The position numbers and the translations under genes were made by a program. Of a stretch of 64,000 bases of DNA, positions 18,286 to 28,594 are shown piece by piece (the first letter of the stretch is position 1; the number at the start of each line of letters is the position of its first letter). Source of the stretch: Sulfurospirillum barnesii SES-3 (GTDB lineage Bacteria > Campylobacterota > Campylobacteria > Campylobacterales > Sulfurospirillaceae). Location: assembly GCF_000265295.1 (NCBI RefSeq), contig NC_018002.1, forward strand, positions 1,612,001 through 1,676,000, in the 5' to 3' direction. Under the pieces are notes generated by a model, which saw only the letters and a list, made by a program, of their open reading frames with translations, had not been told where the DNA came from and searched no databases.

Positions 18286-19458
18286 TTAACTTTGGATTTT
18301 TTCTAACGGATAAAAGGCATCAAAATTTTCCTCTTTCAAAGGAAGTTCATTGTTTTGCAACGCTACTTGAACTTGCTGTTTCAAATCTTCGCTATAACGC
18401 ATAAACTCTTTCAATTCTTTGCCACCTAGGGCACTTTTAGCCATTTTTACAACACTTGCAGGGTTAATGGCAACATTGCTTCGGTATAAACCAAAATGCA
18501 AATGCGGTCCAGTACTCATTCCTGTATTTCCCACATAACCAATCACTTGCCCTTGCTTAATACCCTGTCCCCCTCGCACACCTTTAGCAAAACCATTTAG
18601 ATGGGCATAGAGCGTTTTGTAACTGCTATCGTGAGCAACTTCGATGGTTTTTCCATAACCACCTTTAGTACCTACAAAAATAACTTTTCCATTGCCTGCC
18701 GAACGCACAGGTGTGCCTGTAGGTGCCGCATAATCAATCCCTAAATGCGCACGGTATTTTTTCAAAACAGGATGCCAGCGCTTTTGGGTAAAGACCGAAG
18801 AGATGCGGGTATAGTTTACGGGTTTGGTGAGTAAAAAGCTATCCAGCTCTTCACCTTTTTGGTTGTAATAATTCTCTTTGTAATAAAAAATATAGTGCTG
18901 CTTTTTAGCGGTTTCGAGCATAGAAACATCAATCTTCGTGGAACCAAAAGGTTTTCCCAAACGACGCTTTTGCTGAAATAAAAGAACCAGCTTATCCCCT
19001 TTTTGTAAATTACGAAGGTTAACACCCCCTTTAAACGATTGGGCAAACTCATTGGCTAAACCATAATTATTGGTAGCACTTATAATGTCAAGGTAAGGGG
19101 AATTTTGAATTTCAATAGCAAGAGAGCGCTTCTCTTCTTGAACAACAATAGGCGTTATTTCCATCACAAATTCATTATTCACTTTTTTAAGATGCATTTG
19201 CAACTCTTCACCAATAGGAATAAGCACCTGTTCTAACTGATGATCTTCACTCTTTAAAACCTGATATTTAACCCCTGCAATAATTTCTGCGGCAAGTTCT
19301 TGCTCTTCCTTATCTAAGGTATAGTAAATCTTAAGTGGTAATTGATTTTTCTCTAAAAAGGTTAAAAATGTTTCACCTTTTGGCCATTTTAACTCTTCAA
19401 GGTAAGATGCGCACGAAAACGAAAGAAAAACCAACCATAAATAGACCCATTTAATCAT
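18286..19458 (-). CDS. M23 peptidase, Csd3/HdpA-like cell-shape enzyme
   Basis: The 390-residue exported protein has an N-terminal hydrophobic signal segment (VYLWLVFLSFSCA). Its C-terminal LytM/M23 domain has zinc and catalytic motifs HLGIDYAAPTGTPV, YAHLNGF and TGPHLHFGLY. Length and domain order match Helicobacter Csd3/HdpA, a periplasmic DD-carboxypeptidase/endopeptidase that shapes peptidoglycan. The divergent pgbA-like gene and glcD match the HP0506-HP0509 order. Cleavage of D-Ala cross-links is inferred from the family. Confidence 0.82.
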   Translation of the reverse strand: MIKWVYLWLVFLSFSCASYLEELKWPKGETFLTFLEKNQLPLKIYYTLDKEEQELAAEIIAGVKYQVLKSEDHQLEQVLIPIGEELQMHLKKVNNEFVMEITPIVVQEEKRSLAIEIQNSPYLDIISATNNYGLANEFAQSFKGGVNLRNLQKGDKLVLLFQQKRRLGKPFGSTKIDVSMLETAKKQHYIFYYKENYYNQKGEELDSFLLTKPVNYTRISSVFTQKRWHPVLKKYRAHLGIDYAAPTGTPVRSAGNGKVIFVGTKGGYGKTIEVAHDSSYKTLYAHLNGFAKGVRGGQGIKQGQVIGYVGNTGMSTGPHLHFGLYRSNVAINPASVVKMAKSALGGKELKEFMRYSEDLKQQVQVALQNNELPLKEENFDAFYPLEKIQS

Positions 19459-19562
19459 CCCTACACCCCCTCATTAGTGCCTGATTCTATCTCAAAAAAT
19501 CTTACAAAATGCCTAAAAAGAAGAGTTGTGCTAAAAATAAGTTTTTTTAAAACAGTTATAGA

Positions 19563-19568
19563 TATAAT
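19563..19568 (+). promoter_or_regulatory. -10 element upstream of the pgbA-like gene
   Basis: TATAAT lies in GATATAATCC, about 50 bp before the TTG start at 19619, in the divergent region shared with the M23 gene. Confidence 0.55.
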
Positions 19569-19618
19569 CCTTGTATTATAAAATCATAAAGGGTTTCAAC
19601 CCCCTCAAGGAGTCTTCG

Positions 19619-20338
19619 TTGAAGAAATTATGCTTACTTTTTTGTCTGTGTGTATTTAGCGCTTTTGCTCAAGCGCAAACACCCTTTGTGGCATACAAAA
19701 CACCTGTTTTAGAGTCCAATGATAAACACCTTGTCATTGCGGATTCACCTCTGTTTGTTTTAGGAGCCAGTGGTATTGTCAGACACGCTTTTGATGAGAA
19801 AACCTCTAGCATCATTGCACGTGTGGATGTTATTGCTAAAGATGGTGTCAACGCAACCTTGCGTGTAGAAAAGTTTGAAATGCTTTCACAAATGGCATTT
19901 CCAGAAGCAGGCATAAAACCCATGAAAGGCGATGAAGTCACCCTAAACTATCTTTACGATAGAGCCTTAATCGTTACTCCAAATCAAGAAACCTACAGAG
20001 ATGTTACAAAGCGCTACTCCATGATTACATGGGTGCATCCTGATTTAATCGCAACCCATTTAGCAAAATTGTACCGCCCAAATCCCGATAAAAAACTGTT
20101 TCAAGAGATGTGCTATCAAAATACCGCTTCACTGATCTTTTTTGCGATTCAATCAAAAGGTTACTTTGTAGATTGCCATAATTTCAACACCATTTACACC
20201 ACCGACATTCAAGAAAACGCAAACACGATGCTCCCTTTTTACTCTCGTATTGGCAAGGTTGAAAGCTCATGGTTTAGTTGGGGAAGTTCTGAAATTAAAG
20301 ATTACACCAGTTATTACAGCTCACTTATTGGAAAATAG
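19619..20338 (+). CDS. Exported PgbA-type protein (plasminogen-binding N-terminal domain)
   Basis: This is about 239 residues from a TTG start at 19619, chosen because CAAGGAG lies just upstream and the signal peptide KKLCLLFCLCVFSAFAQA starts there. The mature part matches the N-terminal domain of Helicobacter PgbA: EVTLNYLYDRALIVTPN, then TWVHPDLIATHLAKL and a FFAIQSKGYFVDC segment. The family name comes from plasminogen binding in Helicobacter; in a free-living relative the role is probably different and unknown. glcD follows after 3 bp. Confidence 0.78.
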   Translation: MKKLCLLFCLCVFSAFAQAQTPFVAYKTPVLESNDKHLVIADSPLFVLGASGIVRHAFDEKTSSIIARVDVIAKDGVNATLRVEKFEMLSQMAFPEAGIKPMKGDEVTLNYLYDRALIVTPNQETYRDVTKRYSMITWVHPDLIATHLAKLYRPNPDKKLFQEMCYQNTASLIFFAIQSKGYFVDCHNFNTIYTTDIQENANTMLPFYSRIGKVESSWFSWGSSEIKDYTSYYSSLIGK

Positions 20339-20341
20339 TTG

Positions 20342-21721
20342 ATGGAAGCAAAGCATATTGATTATTTTAAACGCATTTTAGGCGCAGAAAATGTTTACGA
20401 CGATAAAGCCCATCTCATTGCCTACTGTTACGATGCAACCCGTACACGCTATGAGCCAGATGCCGTGCTTTTTCCTCGTGATGAAAACGATGTCAGTGCC
20501 ATTTTAAAATACTGCAATGAACATCGCATTATTATCACACCACGAGGGGCTGGAAGTGGTTTTACAGGAGGCTCACTGCCTGCTAATGGTGGCATTATTT
20601 TAGCGTTTGAAAAACATATGAACAAAATCCTTGAAATTGATATGGAAAATATGGTCGCTGTGGTTCAACCAGGTGTCATTAATATGGCATTGCAAAAAGC
20701 CGTTGAAGCACAAGGACTTTTTTATCCGCCCGATCCTGCCAGTGAAGAGTACTCAACCATTGGAGGCAATGTCAGTGAAAACGCAGGCGGTATGCGTGCA
20801 GCAAAATACGGCATTACGAAAGATTATGTTATGGCACTTCGTGCGGTACTGCCAAATGGTGAGATTATTCGAGCGGGAAAACGCACCATTAAAGATGTTG
20901 CAGGTTATAACATTGCAGGAATTCTGATTGCCAGTGAGGGAACCTTAGCGGTTATTACGGAAATCACCCTCAAACTCATTGCAAAGCCTAAGATGTCACA
21001 AACAGCCATGGGCATTTTTCCCAGTGTTGAAGATGCGATGAATGCGGTGTATAAAACGATGGCAGCAGGTGTAACGCCTGTAGCCATGGAGTTTTTAGAC
21101 AACCTCTCCATTAAGGCCGTTGAGCAAAAGTACAACAAGGGTTTACCTAAAGATGCAGGGGCTATTTTGATTACCGATGTGGATGGTAACTCCCAAGAAG
21201 AGTTAAGCACACAATTGGATGTTATTGAAAAAGCTTTTGAGCAAAATGGAGGGACGGGCTTTAAACGAGCGCAAAACGCTGAAGAGTCTAAAAATCTTTG
21301 GTTTGCAAGACGTAATGCAAGCCAATGCATTAATATCTATGGCAGTAAAAAACTGAACGAAGATATTACCGTACCTCGTAGTAAACTCCCTGCTCTTTTA
21401 AAAGCCATTGGCGAAATTTCTCAAAAATACAATGTAACGGTTCCTTGTTTTGGTCACACGGGTGATGGCAATGTACACACCAATGTTATGGTGGACGGAA
21501 GCGATGCTAAACAACTTGAAATTGGACACCATGCCATTGAAGAGATTTTTAAAGCAACCGTAGAACTAGGCGGAACCCTAAGCGGTGAACACGGTATAGG
21601 ACTAAGTAAAGCCCCTTTTATGCATTTAGCCTTTAGCGATGCTGAAATGGAGCTCTTTCGCTCTATTAAAAAAGCCTTTGACCCCAACAATATTTTAAAT
21701 CCCTCAAAAATGGGGCTTTAG
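20342..21721 (+). CDS. glcD: FAD-linked oxidase GlcD (glycolate or D-lactate dehydrogenase)
   Basis: This 459-residue flavoprotein has the FAD-binding type 4 fold (PRGAGSGFTGGSLPANGGI near residues 73-92) and a C-terminal cap with the metal and substrate site GHTGDGNVHTNVM and SGEHGIG. It oxidises a 2-hydroxy acid such as glycolate or D-lactate. GlcE/GlcF partners are not in the window. The ATG at 20342 directly follows the upstream stop. YihY follows immediately. Confidence 0.9.
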   Translation: MEAKHIDYFKRILGAENVYDDKAHLIAYCYDATRTRYEPDAVLFPRDENDVSAILKYCNEHRIIITPRGAGSGFTGGSLPANGGIILAFEKHMNKILEIDMENMVAVVQPGVINMALQKAVEAQGLFYPPDPASEEYSTIGGNVSENAGGMRAAKYGITKDYVMALRAVLPNGEIIRAGKRTIKDVAGYNIAGILIASEGTLAVITEITLKLIAKPKMSQTAMGIFPSVEDAMNAVYKTMAAGVTPVAMEFLDNLSIKAVEQKYNKGLPKDAGAILITDVDGNSQEELSTQLDVIEKAFEQNGGTGFKRAQNAEESKNLWFARRNASQCINIYGSKKLNEDITVPRSKLPALLKAIGEISQKYNVTVPCFGHTGDGNVHTNVMVDGSDAKQLEIGHHAIEEIFKATVELGGTLSGEHGIGLSKAPFMHLAFSDAEMELFRSIKKAFDPNNILNPSKMGL

Positions 21722-22543
21722 GTGTTAAGCGCTAAAGAGTGTGTGGAATTTTTAAAAAAATTACGAGACGTAGAGCTTGCGCATTACGCCTCTTCTTTGA
21801 GTTTTCACACCATCTTAGCGCTCATTCCTATTTTATTGATTACCTTTAGCCTTTTTACCAAATTGCCTATTTTTGAAGTCTATTATGAAAAGTTGCAAGG
21901 CTTTATTTTTAGCTCACTTATTCCTACCCAACAAGACGTGATGATTCACTATCTGCACAATTTTATAGACAATACGGGAAATATGGGTGTGGTTGGACTT
22001 ATTTTTGTGCTTTACATTTCTGTAATGTTCTTTTTAGATTATGAAAAAATTGTGAGTAAAATTTTTGAAACCAAAGCACGCAGTTTTTGGGAAGCACTCA
22101 CAACCTATTGGACATTGGTTACACTTATGCCTTTAGGGCTTATTATCTTTTTTTACGCATCCACTGTTGTACAAACTTTTCTCACCCAAAATGAAGTTAC
22201 AAACTCCATAAATCTTGTGAGATTTTCACCCTATTTTATTATTTGGCTTCTTTATTTTGTGATGTACAGTGTCTCCGTAAAAATAAAAATTCATCTCAAC
22301 AGTGTCCTTCTTTCTTCGTTTATTGCTTCGTTGTGTTGGTACATTTCTAAAACCTTATTTGTCTTTTATGTCAGCTACAATCAAACCTATCTTAGTATTT
22401 ATGGCTCTTTTAGCATTTTACTCTTCTTTTTTATATGGATTTATTTTTCATGGTTTATCTATTTGTACGGCTTAAAACTCTGCTTCTTATTCAATGAAAA
22501 AGAGAGCGAAAAACGAAAAAGCCAAACACCCATAGAGGGCTAA
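21722..22543 (+). CDS. YihY/BrkB family inner-membrane protein
   Basis: This 273-residue protein has about six hydrophobic helices and the family opening (AHYASSLSFHTILALIPILLI near residues 20-40). The family was once called RNase BN, but that activity belongs to another protein, so no enzyme role is assigned. Translation starts at GTG 21722 straight after the glcD stop. Its last 57 bp overlap the end of the convergent comEC. Confidence 0.85.
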   Translation: MLSAKECVEFLKKLRDVELAHYASSLSFHTILALIPILLITFSLFTKLPIFEVYYEKLQGFIFSSLIPTQQDVMIHYLHNFIDNTGNMGVVGLIFVLYISVMFFLDYEKIVSKIFETKARSFWEALTTYWTLVTLMPLGLIIFFYASTVVQTFLTQNEVTNSINLVRFSPYFIIWLLYFVMYSVSVKIKIHLNSVLLSSFIASLCWYISKTLFVFYVSYNQTYLSIYGSFSILLFFFIWIYFSWFIYLYGLKLCFLFNEKESEKRKSQTPIEG

Positions 22544-23752
22544 TTTATAACGTATCGCTAAGAGAGAAACACCCACATAACCTATGAGTATCCACCACGG
22601 AATATGAAGCATATAACTGTGTGTCTTTACATGTAAAAAGGCAAGTACCCACGTATCTAAACTATCACCGATCTGCAAGGCGTGTAACAAAAGTCCCAAA
22701 GGATAAAAGCCAACAAACACCAAACTAGAAAGAGGAGAAGTGAGTTGTAAAAAGGTAAAAACAGGAAAAAACGTATGCACGATAGGCACCATCAGCAAAA
22801 ATACACCCAAATCAATGATCCCCAACAAAACCCAACGATTCATCCCCTCAAAATGGTGTAAAAATAAAAAAAGATAAAAAACCCCTGCAATAGAGAGCCA
22901 AAAAGAGAGGGAAAAAAGAAGTGAAGGGAAAAGCGCTAAAAGCGTTATTGTAATAAGACCAAGCATCTCAAAACTGAGCACTTTTATCCCTCTGGAATAA
23001 AAGAAAAACCCTACTAAACTCATCACAAATGCCCTCAAGAATGGTGCAATAAAATCTATGATGACCATATAAACAAACAAAACGACAAACACCACACAAC
23101 TCAAATCTGCATCTATATTGCGATAAGGAAAATAGCGATTTTGAAAAAAACGGTACAGAGGTTTAAGAAAAAAGAAGAGTAAAAATGAGATAACCCCTAC
23201 ATTGTATCCACTAATCGCAACCAAATGCGAAATACCCCACTTTTGCACCTCATCACGAAGCTCTTTTGAAATGGGCGTGGCAAAAAAAAGGGTTTTATAC
23301 ACTTCTGCCATTTTTTCATTTTCATGTTGCTCATCCACCCACTGATATAAGGGGCGTACATCCCAAGGTGGGTCGTCTTCATAGATTTCATACAGTGCTA
23401 AAGAGGGAGCAAAAAAACCTTTAAGGTAGTCATAAAAGCTCACCTTATCGACCTTTAGTTTTACCTTAACACGGCTTTTAAGAGGAATAGATGAGATACG
23501 AAACGATGTTGTATACACCTCTGCTCCACTGCCATCAAGCCTAAGCTTAAAAACATCGTACGTGCGCCCTTTTGCATTGGTTTTGGTGTAATGATTAAGT
23601 ACTGTTGCCATGCTTACATGTAAAGGGCTTTTTCGAAATTCTAAAAAATGGTAATACTGAAAACTAAGGGAGAAAAGTGCCACGCATCCCACCGCTAAAA
23701 GCAAAACAAAAAGCTCTTTTTTGTTTGCTAAAAGTGGTGGAGAGGAAAGCAT
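22487..23752 (-). CDS. comEC: ComEC/Rec2 family competence protein
   Basis: This 421-residue inner-membrane protein has an N-terminal soluble region and a polytopic competence domain with HLVAISGYNVGVISF (residues about 165-180), the usual ComEC signature. ComEC forms the channel for single-stranded DNA during natural transformation. It is short compared with Bacillus ComEC and lacks the C-terminal metallo-beta-lactamase domain, as is usual in this phylum. It starts 1 bp after dnaB at the end of a pilin-priA-ispG-dnaB run. Two palindrome copies lie in it (22628-22635, 23615-23622), both encoding LHV. Confidence 0.9.
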   Translation of the reverse strand: MLSSPPLLANKKELFVLLLAVGCVALFSLSFQYYHFLEFRKSPLHVSMATVLNHYTKTNAKGRTYDVFKLRLDGSGAEVYTTSFRISSIPLKSRVKVKLKVDKVSFYDYLKGFFAPSLALYEIYEDDPPWDVRPLYQWVDEQHENEKMAEVYKTLFFATPISKELRDEVQKWGISHLVAISGYNVGVISFLLFFFLKPLYRFFQNRYFPYRNIDADLSCVVFVVLFVYMVIIDFIAPFLRAFVMSLVGFFFYSRGIKVLSFEMLGLITITLLALFPSLLFSLSFWLSIAGVFYLFLFLHHFEGMNRWVLLGIIDLGVFLLMVPIVHTFFPVFTFLQLTSPLSSLVFVGFYPLGLLLHALQIGDSLDTWVLAFLHVKTHSYMLHIPWWILIGYVGVSLLAIRYKLALYGCLAFSFFALFFIE

Positions 23753-23753
23753 G

Positions 23754-25184
23754 TTACAATGGAGGCAAACTTATTTTTGCTTCAGGCGCTATGGAAGCGT
23801 TATACTGCACCACTTCAATAGGAATCGCATTTTTTGCACCATCCACAAAGCGTGTGCATGCTTTTTGAAAAATGAGATTGGCAACACCCACAGGACCATT
23901 TCTGTTTTTTCCCACAATCACCTCAGCAAGTTCTTCTGGTTTTTCAAAGAAATCACTCTTGTACTCTTTGCCCTCTGAGCGTGCTTTTTGCTCTTTTTCT
24001 TTCTCTTCACGCACTTTATAAACATCATCACGGTAGACAAATAAAATCATGTCCGCATCTTGCTCAATAGCGCCTGATTCTCTAAGGTCGCTTAGCATCG
24101 GGCGTTTATCGCTACGACTCTCCAACCCACGATTCAGCTGTGAGAGCGCAATGATAGGAACATTGAGCTCTCTGGCTAAGAGTTTTAAACCACGGCTAAT
24201 TTCACTGACTTCCAAATGCCTGTCTTTATTGCTAGCAGAGTTCATCAACTGCAAATAATCAATGATGGCTAAAGAGATTTCAGGATGCTGGGATTTGAGT
24301 TTACGAAGCTTTGCACGTACTTTGTGAATATCCACAGAGCCATTATCGTCCACAAAAAACTTACGCTTACTCATTTCATCCGCCGCACTGCTAAGCCGTG
24401 CCCACTGCTCATCTCCCATATCTCCCACTTTGAGCTTTTGCAATGGAATGGACGTTTTAGCACTGAGCATCCTTAACATTAACTGCTCCGCTGGCATCTC
24501 TAAAGAGAAAATCGCTACCCCACGCCCTCTATCAAGTGCATTTTGCGCTAAATTAAGACAAAAAGCCGTTTTACCCATCGCTGGACGTGCCGCTACAATA
24601 ATCAAATCGCCCTCACCAAATCCTGAGGTGAGTCTGTTTATCTCTGTAAATCCCGTATCAACACCCACAACCCCTGCATTGCCACGTTTTTTCATCTCAT
24701 GAATGTGCTCGATGGTTGCATGGGTCATTTCAGGCGATTCACGAAACTCTTTACTGCCACTTTCTTGCGTAATCTGATAGAGCTTTTGTTGCACCAAATC
24801 CACCACTTCGGCTGAGGGCAAATCTTTATCGACGGCAATCTCTTTAATATCGGAGGTCAGCTGAACCAACTCCCGCTTAATCGCCTTTTCACGAATCTCC
24901 TCCGCATACGCTTTGGTCGCTGGTAGTGGATTGGTGGAGAGAATCTCAAGCATCGCATCTTCATCAAAGCGCCCTTGTTGATTCAGCTTTTTCTTAATAA
25001 ACTCCTCATCAATGGGCAAATCTTCTCTCTCACACGCTTCCATCGCTTCAAAAATGTAACGATGACTGGGCAAGTAAAAATCTTTTGCGCCAATCAAGGC
25101 GGCGACATCCTCAAAACTCATTGGATTAAACAAAATGGAGCTTAAAACGGAGCGTTCTATGTTAATGTTATGCAAATTGCTCAT
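23754..25184 (-). CDS. dnaB: Replicative DNA helicase DnaB
   Basis: The 476-residue hexameric 5'-3' helicase has an N-terminal DnaG-interaction domain and a RecA-like motor with Walker [11 protein letters not shown], Walker B IIDYLQLM and the DnaB segment [10 protein letters not shown] followed by [13 protein letters not shown]. It unwinds DNA at replication forks. Its start overlaps the ispG stop by 4 nt, and comEC follows after 1 bp. No palindrome copy is present. Confidence 0.97.
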   Translation of the reverse strand: MSNLHNINIERSVLSSILFNPMSFEDVAALIGAKDFYLPSHRYIFEAMEACEREDLPIDEEFIKKKLNQQGRFDEDAMLEILSTNPLPATKAYAEEIREKAIKRELVQLTSDIKEIAVDKDLPSAEVVDLVQQKLYQITQESGSKEFRESPEMTHATIEHIHEMKKRGNAGVVGVDTGFTEINRLTSGFGEGDLIIVAARPAMGKTAFCLNLAQNALDRGRGVAIFSLEMPAEQLMLRMLSAKTSIPLQKLKVGDMGDEQWARLSSAADEMSKRKFFVDDNGSVDIHKVRAKLRKLKSQHPEISLAIIDYLQLMNSASNKDRHLEVSEISRGLKLLARELNVPIIALSQLNRGLESRSDKRPMLSDLRESGAIEQDADMILFVYRDDVYKVREEKEKEQKARSEGKEYKSDFFEKPEELAEVIVGKNRNGPVGVANLIFQKACTRFVDGAKNAIPIEVVQYNASIAPEAKISLPPL

Positions 25185-26245
25185 GCTTTGTATTCCTTTG
25201 CGGCAAGCTCCACCGCTTCTAAAAATTTATCAACCAAATCTTCTTCTTTCAATTTTGCAATCACTTCACCTTTGACCATCACAAGCCCTTGCCCTTTCCC
25301 AAAAGCAATAGCAACATCGGCATGTTTGGCTTCACCAATGGCATTGACCACACATCCCATCACTGAGATATTTAGAGGTGCTTTAATGTGTTTGGTGCGC
25401 TTTTCTACTTCGGCTACGGCTTTGACAAGGTTGGCTTCAAGCCTTCCGCATGTGGGGCACGAGATGATGTTTAAGCCCTCAGCCTCCACCCCACTGTCTT
25501 TTAAAATGGCTCGCCCCACCCTGATTTCCTCTTCAAGCTCACCTGTGATGGAAACCCGAAGCGTATCGCCAATGCCATCTAATAAAAGAGAACCTAAGGC
25601 AATAGAAGATTTGATGGTTGAGTGAAACAAGGTTCCAGCTTCCGTGACGCCTAAATGAAAGGGATACTCCACCAAAGGGCGTAGTGTGCGATACGCTTCA
25701 ACGGTGCGTTCTACATCGCTGGCTTTGAGGGAGATTTTCATATTGGTAAAACCCAAATCTTCTAGGTATTTGATGTTATAAAGGGCTGATTCGACCATCG
25801 CTTTGGTGGTGGCTCCATACTTCTCATCAAACTGTTTTTCCAAACTGCCACTGTTCACGCCAATGCGAATAGGAATGCCCCTCTCATTGCACGCTTTTAC
25901 CACCTCTTTAACACGCTCTTTATTGCCAATATTGCCAGGATTAATGCGAATACAATCCACCACCTCAGCAGCCATCAAAGCAAAACGGTAGTTAAAGTGA
26001 ATATCCGCCACAATAGGCAAAGAAGACTCCGCTTTAATGGCTTTGAGCGCTTGCGCATCTTCATAATCAGGTACTGCCAAGCGGACAATATCGCACCCTG
26101 CAAAATGCAACCGCCTGATCTGCTCTAAGGTGGCTTGCACATCGTGCGTTTTTGAAAACGTCATAGATTGGACGGGGATTTTGGCATCGCCTCCCACAGG
26201 GACATTGCCTACAAAAATTTGTTTGGTTGGGTAGCGTTTTATCAT
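25181..26245 (-). CDS. ispG: 4-hydroxy-3-methylbut-2-enyl diphosphate synthase (IspG/GcpE)
   Basis: This 354-residue [4Fe-4S] enzyme of the non-mevalonate isoprenoid route converts methylerythritol cyclodiphosphate to HMBPP. The TIM-barrel opening [12 protein letters not shown] and the cluster cysteines in SCPTCGR and [11 protein letters not shown] are visible. IspE of the same pathway is at 60392. It is co-transcribed with dnaB (4-nt overlap) and sits 59 bp after priA. Confidence 0.96.
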   Translation of the reverse strand: MIKRYPTKQIFVGNVPVGGDAKIPVQSMTFSKTHDVQATLEQIRRLHFAGCDIVRLAVPDYEDAQALKAIKAESSLPIVADIHFNYRFALMAAEVVDCIRINPGNIGNKERVKEVVKACNERGIPIRIGVNSGSLEKQFDEKYGATTKAMVESALYNIKYLEDLGFTNMKISLKASDVERTVEAYRTLRPLVEYPFHLGVTEAGTLFHSTIKSSIALGSLLLDGIGDTLRVSITGELEEEIRVGRAILKDSGVEAEGLNIISCPTCGRLEANLVKAVAEVEKRTKHIKAPLNISVMGCVVNAIGEAKHADVAIAFGKGQGLVMVKGEVIAKLKEEDLVDKFLEAVELAAKEYKA

Positions 26246-26304
26246 GGTGTATCCAAAATTAAATTGATTTGCTCTATAAGGAGTTGATTATACCTTTTTT
26301 GGTT

Positions 26305-28140
26305 TTAAGAAAAAGAGAGTGGATCCATATCAATTTCTACATGTAAGGGTTTTAAAGTGTGCGCAAACTCCAAAAGCGCCTTACTCGAATCACTACGCAC
26401 TAAGAGTTCATAACGGTATTTGTTGGCGATTTTAGCAATGTTTGCCTTGCCGTATCCTACAATTTCAATTTGTGAAAAATGCTTTCCTAAAGAAGCCACT
26501 TTTTCAATGCTCTCTTTAGCCTTTTCCTCTTTAACGTGTGCGCTCATGACCCTAAGCATCTTTTTAAACGGCGGATAAAGCCCTTTTCGAAAACCTAACT
26601 CATCGTTTAAAAATTGCTCGAAATCACTCAAATAGTGCTTAAAAAAATCACCATTCTTGCTTTGAATCAACACTTCACCGTACCCTTTTCGCCCCACTCT
26701 GCCCGCAATTTGTTGCACCAATGCTAAGGTTTTCTCTCGTGCTCTAAAGTCACTCATCCCCAAAAGCGCATCAATCCCCAAAATAACAGCAAGTCCTACC
26801 CCATGATAATCATGCCCTTTTGAGAGCATCTGTGTCCCCACCATAATATCAATTTTATGCTCATTAAACTGAGCCAAAATATCAGAAAGCTTTTTTTCGG
26901 TTTTGACTTCGTCCCTGTCAAACTGTTGCACAACGTGCTCACAAAAGTGCTCAGAGAGTTTTAAAGAGACTTCTGCTGTTCCCATGCGTGTTGCGACAAT
27001 TTCATCGTGTCCGCATTTGGGACACACATGAGGAATCGCCTCGGTGTAATTACAATAGTGACATTTAAGCGCATGCATATGCTGATGCAAGCTCATCCCA
27101 ACACTGCAAAACGGACACTCAATATGCGCTCCACACGCTTTACATGTAATGTATTTAAAATTGGCACGTGTGGGTAAAAAGACAATCACTTGTTTTTTTG
27201 CTTTTAACGCTTTTTCAATGGCTTGTACCACTTTATGCGAAAGACCATGCTCACCATCGTCGTACATGATATGCGTTGATGCTTCAAAAAATGTTCCCTT
27301 TAGCCTAAACGTAGGCAGTTTATGAAAACTACTTAAGGTCGGTGTGGCAGAGCCTAAAAGCACTTTTGCCTTTAACTTTTGCCCAAAAAGAAGGGCCAAA
27401 TCTTTGGCATTGTAACGGGGTCTATTGCCCGATTTGTAACTCTCATCGTGCTCTTCATCGACGACGATGAGTCCAATGTTCTCAAGCGGTAAAAAGAGTG
27501 CCGAGCGTGTGCCCGCTACAATGCAAATCTTTCCTTCGTGTATCTCTTGTAAAATCGCCTCTTTTTTCTTTGCGCTAATTTTAGAGTGCCAAATGGCAAC
27601 GTGTGTTCCAAAATGGTGTTTAAGCCTGTTTTTCATCTGAGGGGTTAGCCCAATTTCGGGGAGCAAAAAGACAACCTGTTTTCCCGCATTGAGCGTTGCT
27701 TCAAACAGTTTCATGTAAATCTCAGTCTTACCGCTTCCTGTATCGCCAAATAAAAGCGCATTGGGATGGGATTCAATAAAGCTAAAGGCATTCTCTTGCT
27801 CTGCTGAGAGCGCAATGTGCGTGTTCACCTTTTGGTTTACATGTAAAGTTTTCTGTGAAAAAGGAGTAAAAAGAGCCAAAGCTTCACCCAAAGAACAGAC
27901 ATAATACTCCGCAATAAAACGAGCCAATTCCACTGTTTTTGGAGTATAAAATGTTTTATATGTCAGCAAAACCTCTTCGCAGGCAAAAGAAGGTTTTTCA
28001 ACCCTCTCAAGCACCACACCCTGAACAATTCGTTTTGAAAGGGGAATTTCGACCACAAAACCTGCTTCTAAAATAGCATCAGAGCAGTAGGTTAAAGGAC
28101 TTAAAGGAGATTTTAAAAGAGAAACGAGGTAGTAATGCAC
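26305..28140 (-). CDS. priA: Primosomal protein N' (replication restart helicase PriA)
   Basis: PriA reloads the replisome at stalled forks. Visible are Walker A GDTGSGKTEIY, the DEEH box VVDEEHDESYKS, and zinc-binding cysteines in CKACG, ECPFC, CHYC and CPKCG (residues about 335-380). The GTG at 28140 gives 611 residues and starts 5 bp after the pilin stop; an in-frame TTG at 28167 overlapping the pilin gene is the alternative. Three palindrome copies are inside (26338, 27141, 27838). The middle one encodes Thr-Cys, that Cys being the first zinc ligand. Confidence 0.94.
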   Translation of the reverse strand: MHYYLVSLLKSPLSPLTYCSDAILEAGFVVEIPLSKRIVQGVVLERVEKPSFACEEVLLTYKTFYTPKTVELARFIAEYYVCSLGEALALFTPFSQKTLHVNQKVNTHIALSAEQENAFSFIESHPNALLFGDTGSGKTEIYMKLFEATLNAGKQVVFLLPEIGLTPQMKNRLKHHFGTHVAIWHSKISAKKKEAILQEIHEGKICIVAGTRSALFLPLENIGLIVVDEEHDESYKSGNRPRYNAKDLALLFGQKLKAKVLLGSATPTLSSFHKLPTFRLKGTFFEASTHIMYDDGEHGLSHKVVQAIEKALKAKKQVIVFLPTRANFKYITCKACGAHIECPFCSVGMSLHQHMHALKCHYCNYTEAIPHVCPKCGHDEIVATRMGTAEVSLKLSEHFCEHVVQQFDRDEVKTEKKLSDILAQFNEHKIDIMVGTQMLSKGHDYHGVGLAVILGIDALLGMSDFRAREKTLALVQQIAGRVGRKGYGEVLIQSKNGDFFKHYLSDFEQFLNDELGFRKGLYPPFKKMLRVMSAHVKEEKAKESIEKVASLGKHFSQIEIVGYGKANIAKIANKYRYELLVRSDSSKALLEFAHTLKPLHVEIDMDPLSFS

Positions 28141-28145
28141 ATTGA

Positions 28146-28577
28146 TTATTGGGTTAATGCGGTACAATCATCACCAGTACAGTTAAACTGCCATGCGGTT
28201 GTATTGTACTCAAAGGTATTGGTTTTGCCTAAAAGCTTAAACGTATAGCTTGTCGTGCCTGTTTTCATCCAATTGCCATCGCCATTTTTTGAGACAATAG
28301 GATACTCTAAGACATCTTTAAAAAGGGATTGTCCTTCAGCGTTAGCAGTAGCATCATCAAGCTTTGTTATCGCTGTTGTATTGCCTTCTAAAAGCATTTT
28401 TGATTTTAAAAGAGAAATCCCACTGCGAATGGAAGCTATTTGTGATTTGCCTTTCACCAACATCGCATCATCACGTGTTGCACCCATTCTAGGAATAGCA
28501 ACCGCTGCTAATATACCCAAAATAACAATCACAAAGACAAGCTCTATCATAGTAAATGCCGAAGAATGTTGTTTCAC
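28146..28577 (-). CDS. Type IV pilin-like protein (prepilin, Ala at cleavage site)
   Basis: This 143-residue protein has a short leader and the class III prepilin motif FTMIELVFVIVILGILAAVA, with Glu at position 5 of the mature form. The residue before the cleavage point is Ala rather than the usual Gly. The C-terminal part has a Cys pair near the end (FNCTGDDC). It could be a minor pilin or pseudopilin of a type IV pilus, type II secretion or DNA-uptake machine. It starts at GTG with AAGGTG upstream, and priA follows at once. Confidence 0.85.
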   Translation of the reverse strand: MKQHSSAFTMIELVFVIVILGILAAVAIPRMGATRDDAMLVKGKSQIASIRSGISLLKSKMLLEGNTTAITKLDDATANAEGQSLFKDVLEYPIVSKNGDGNWMKTGTTSYTFKLLGKTNTFEYNTTAWQFNCTGDDCTALTQ

Positions 28578-28594
28578 ACTATCACCTTTATAAA

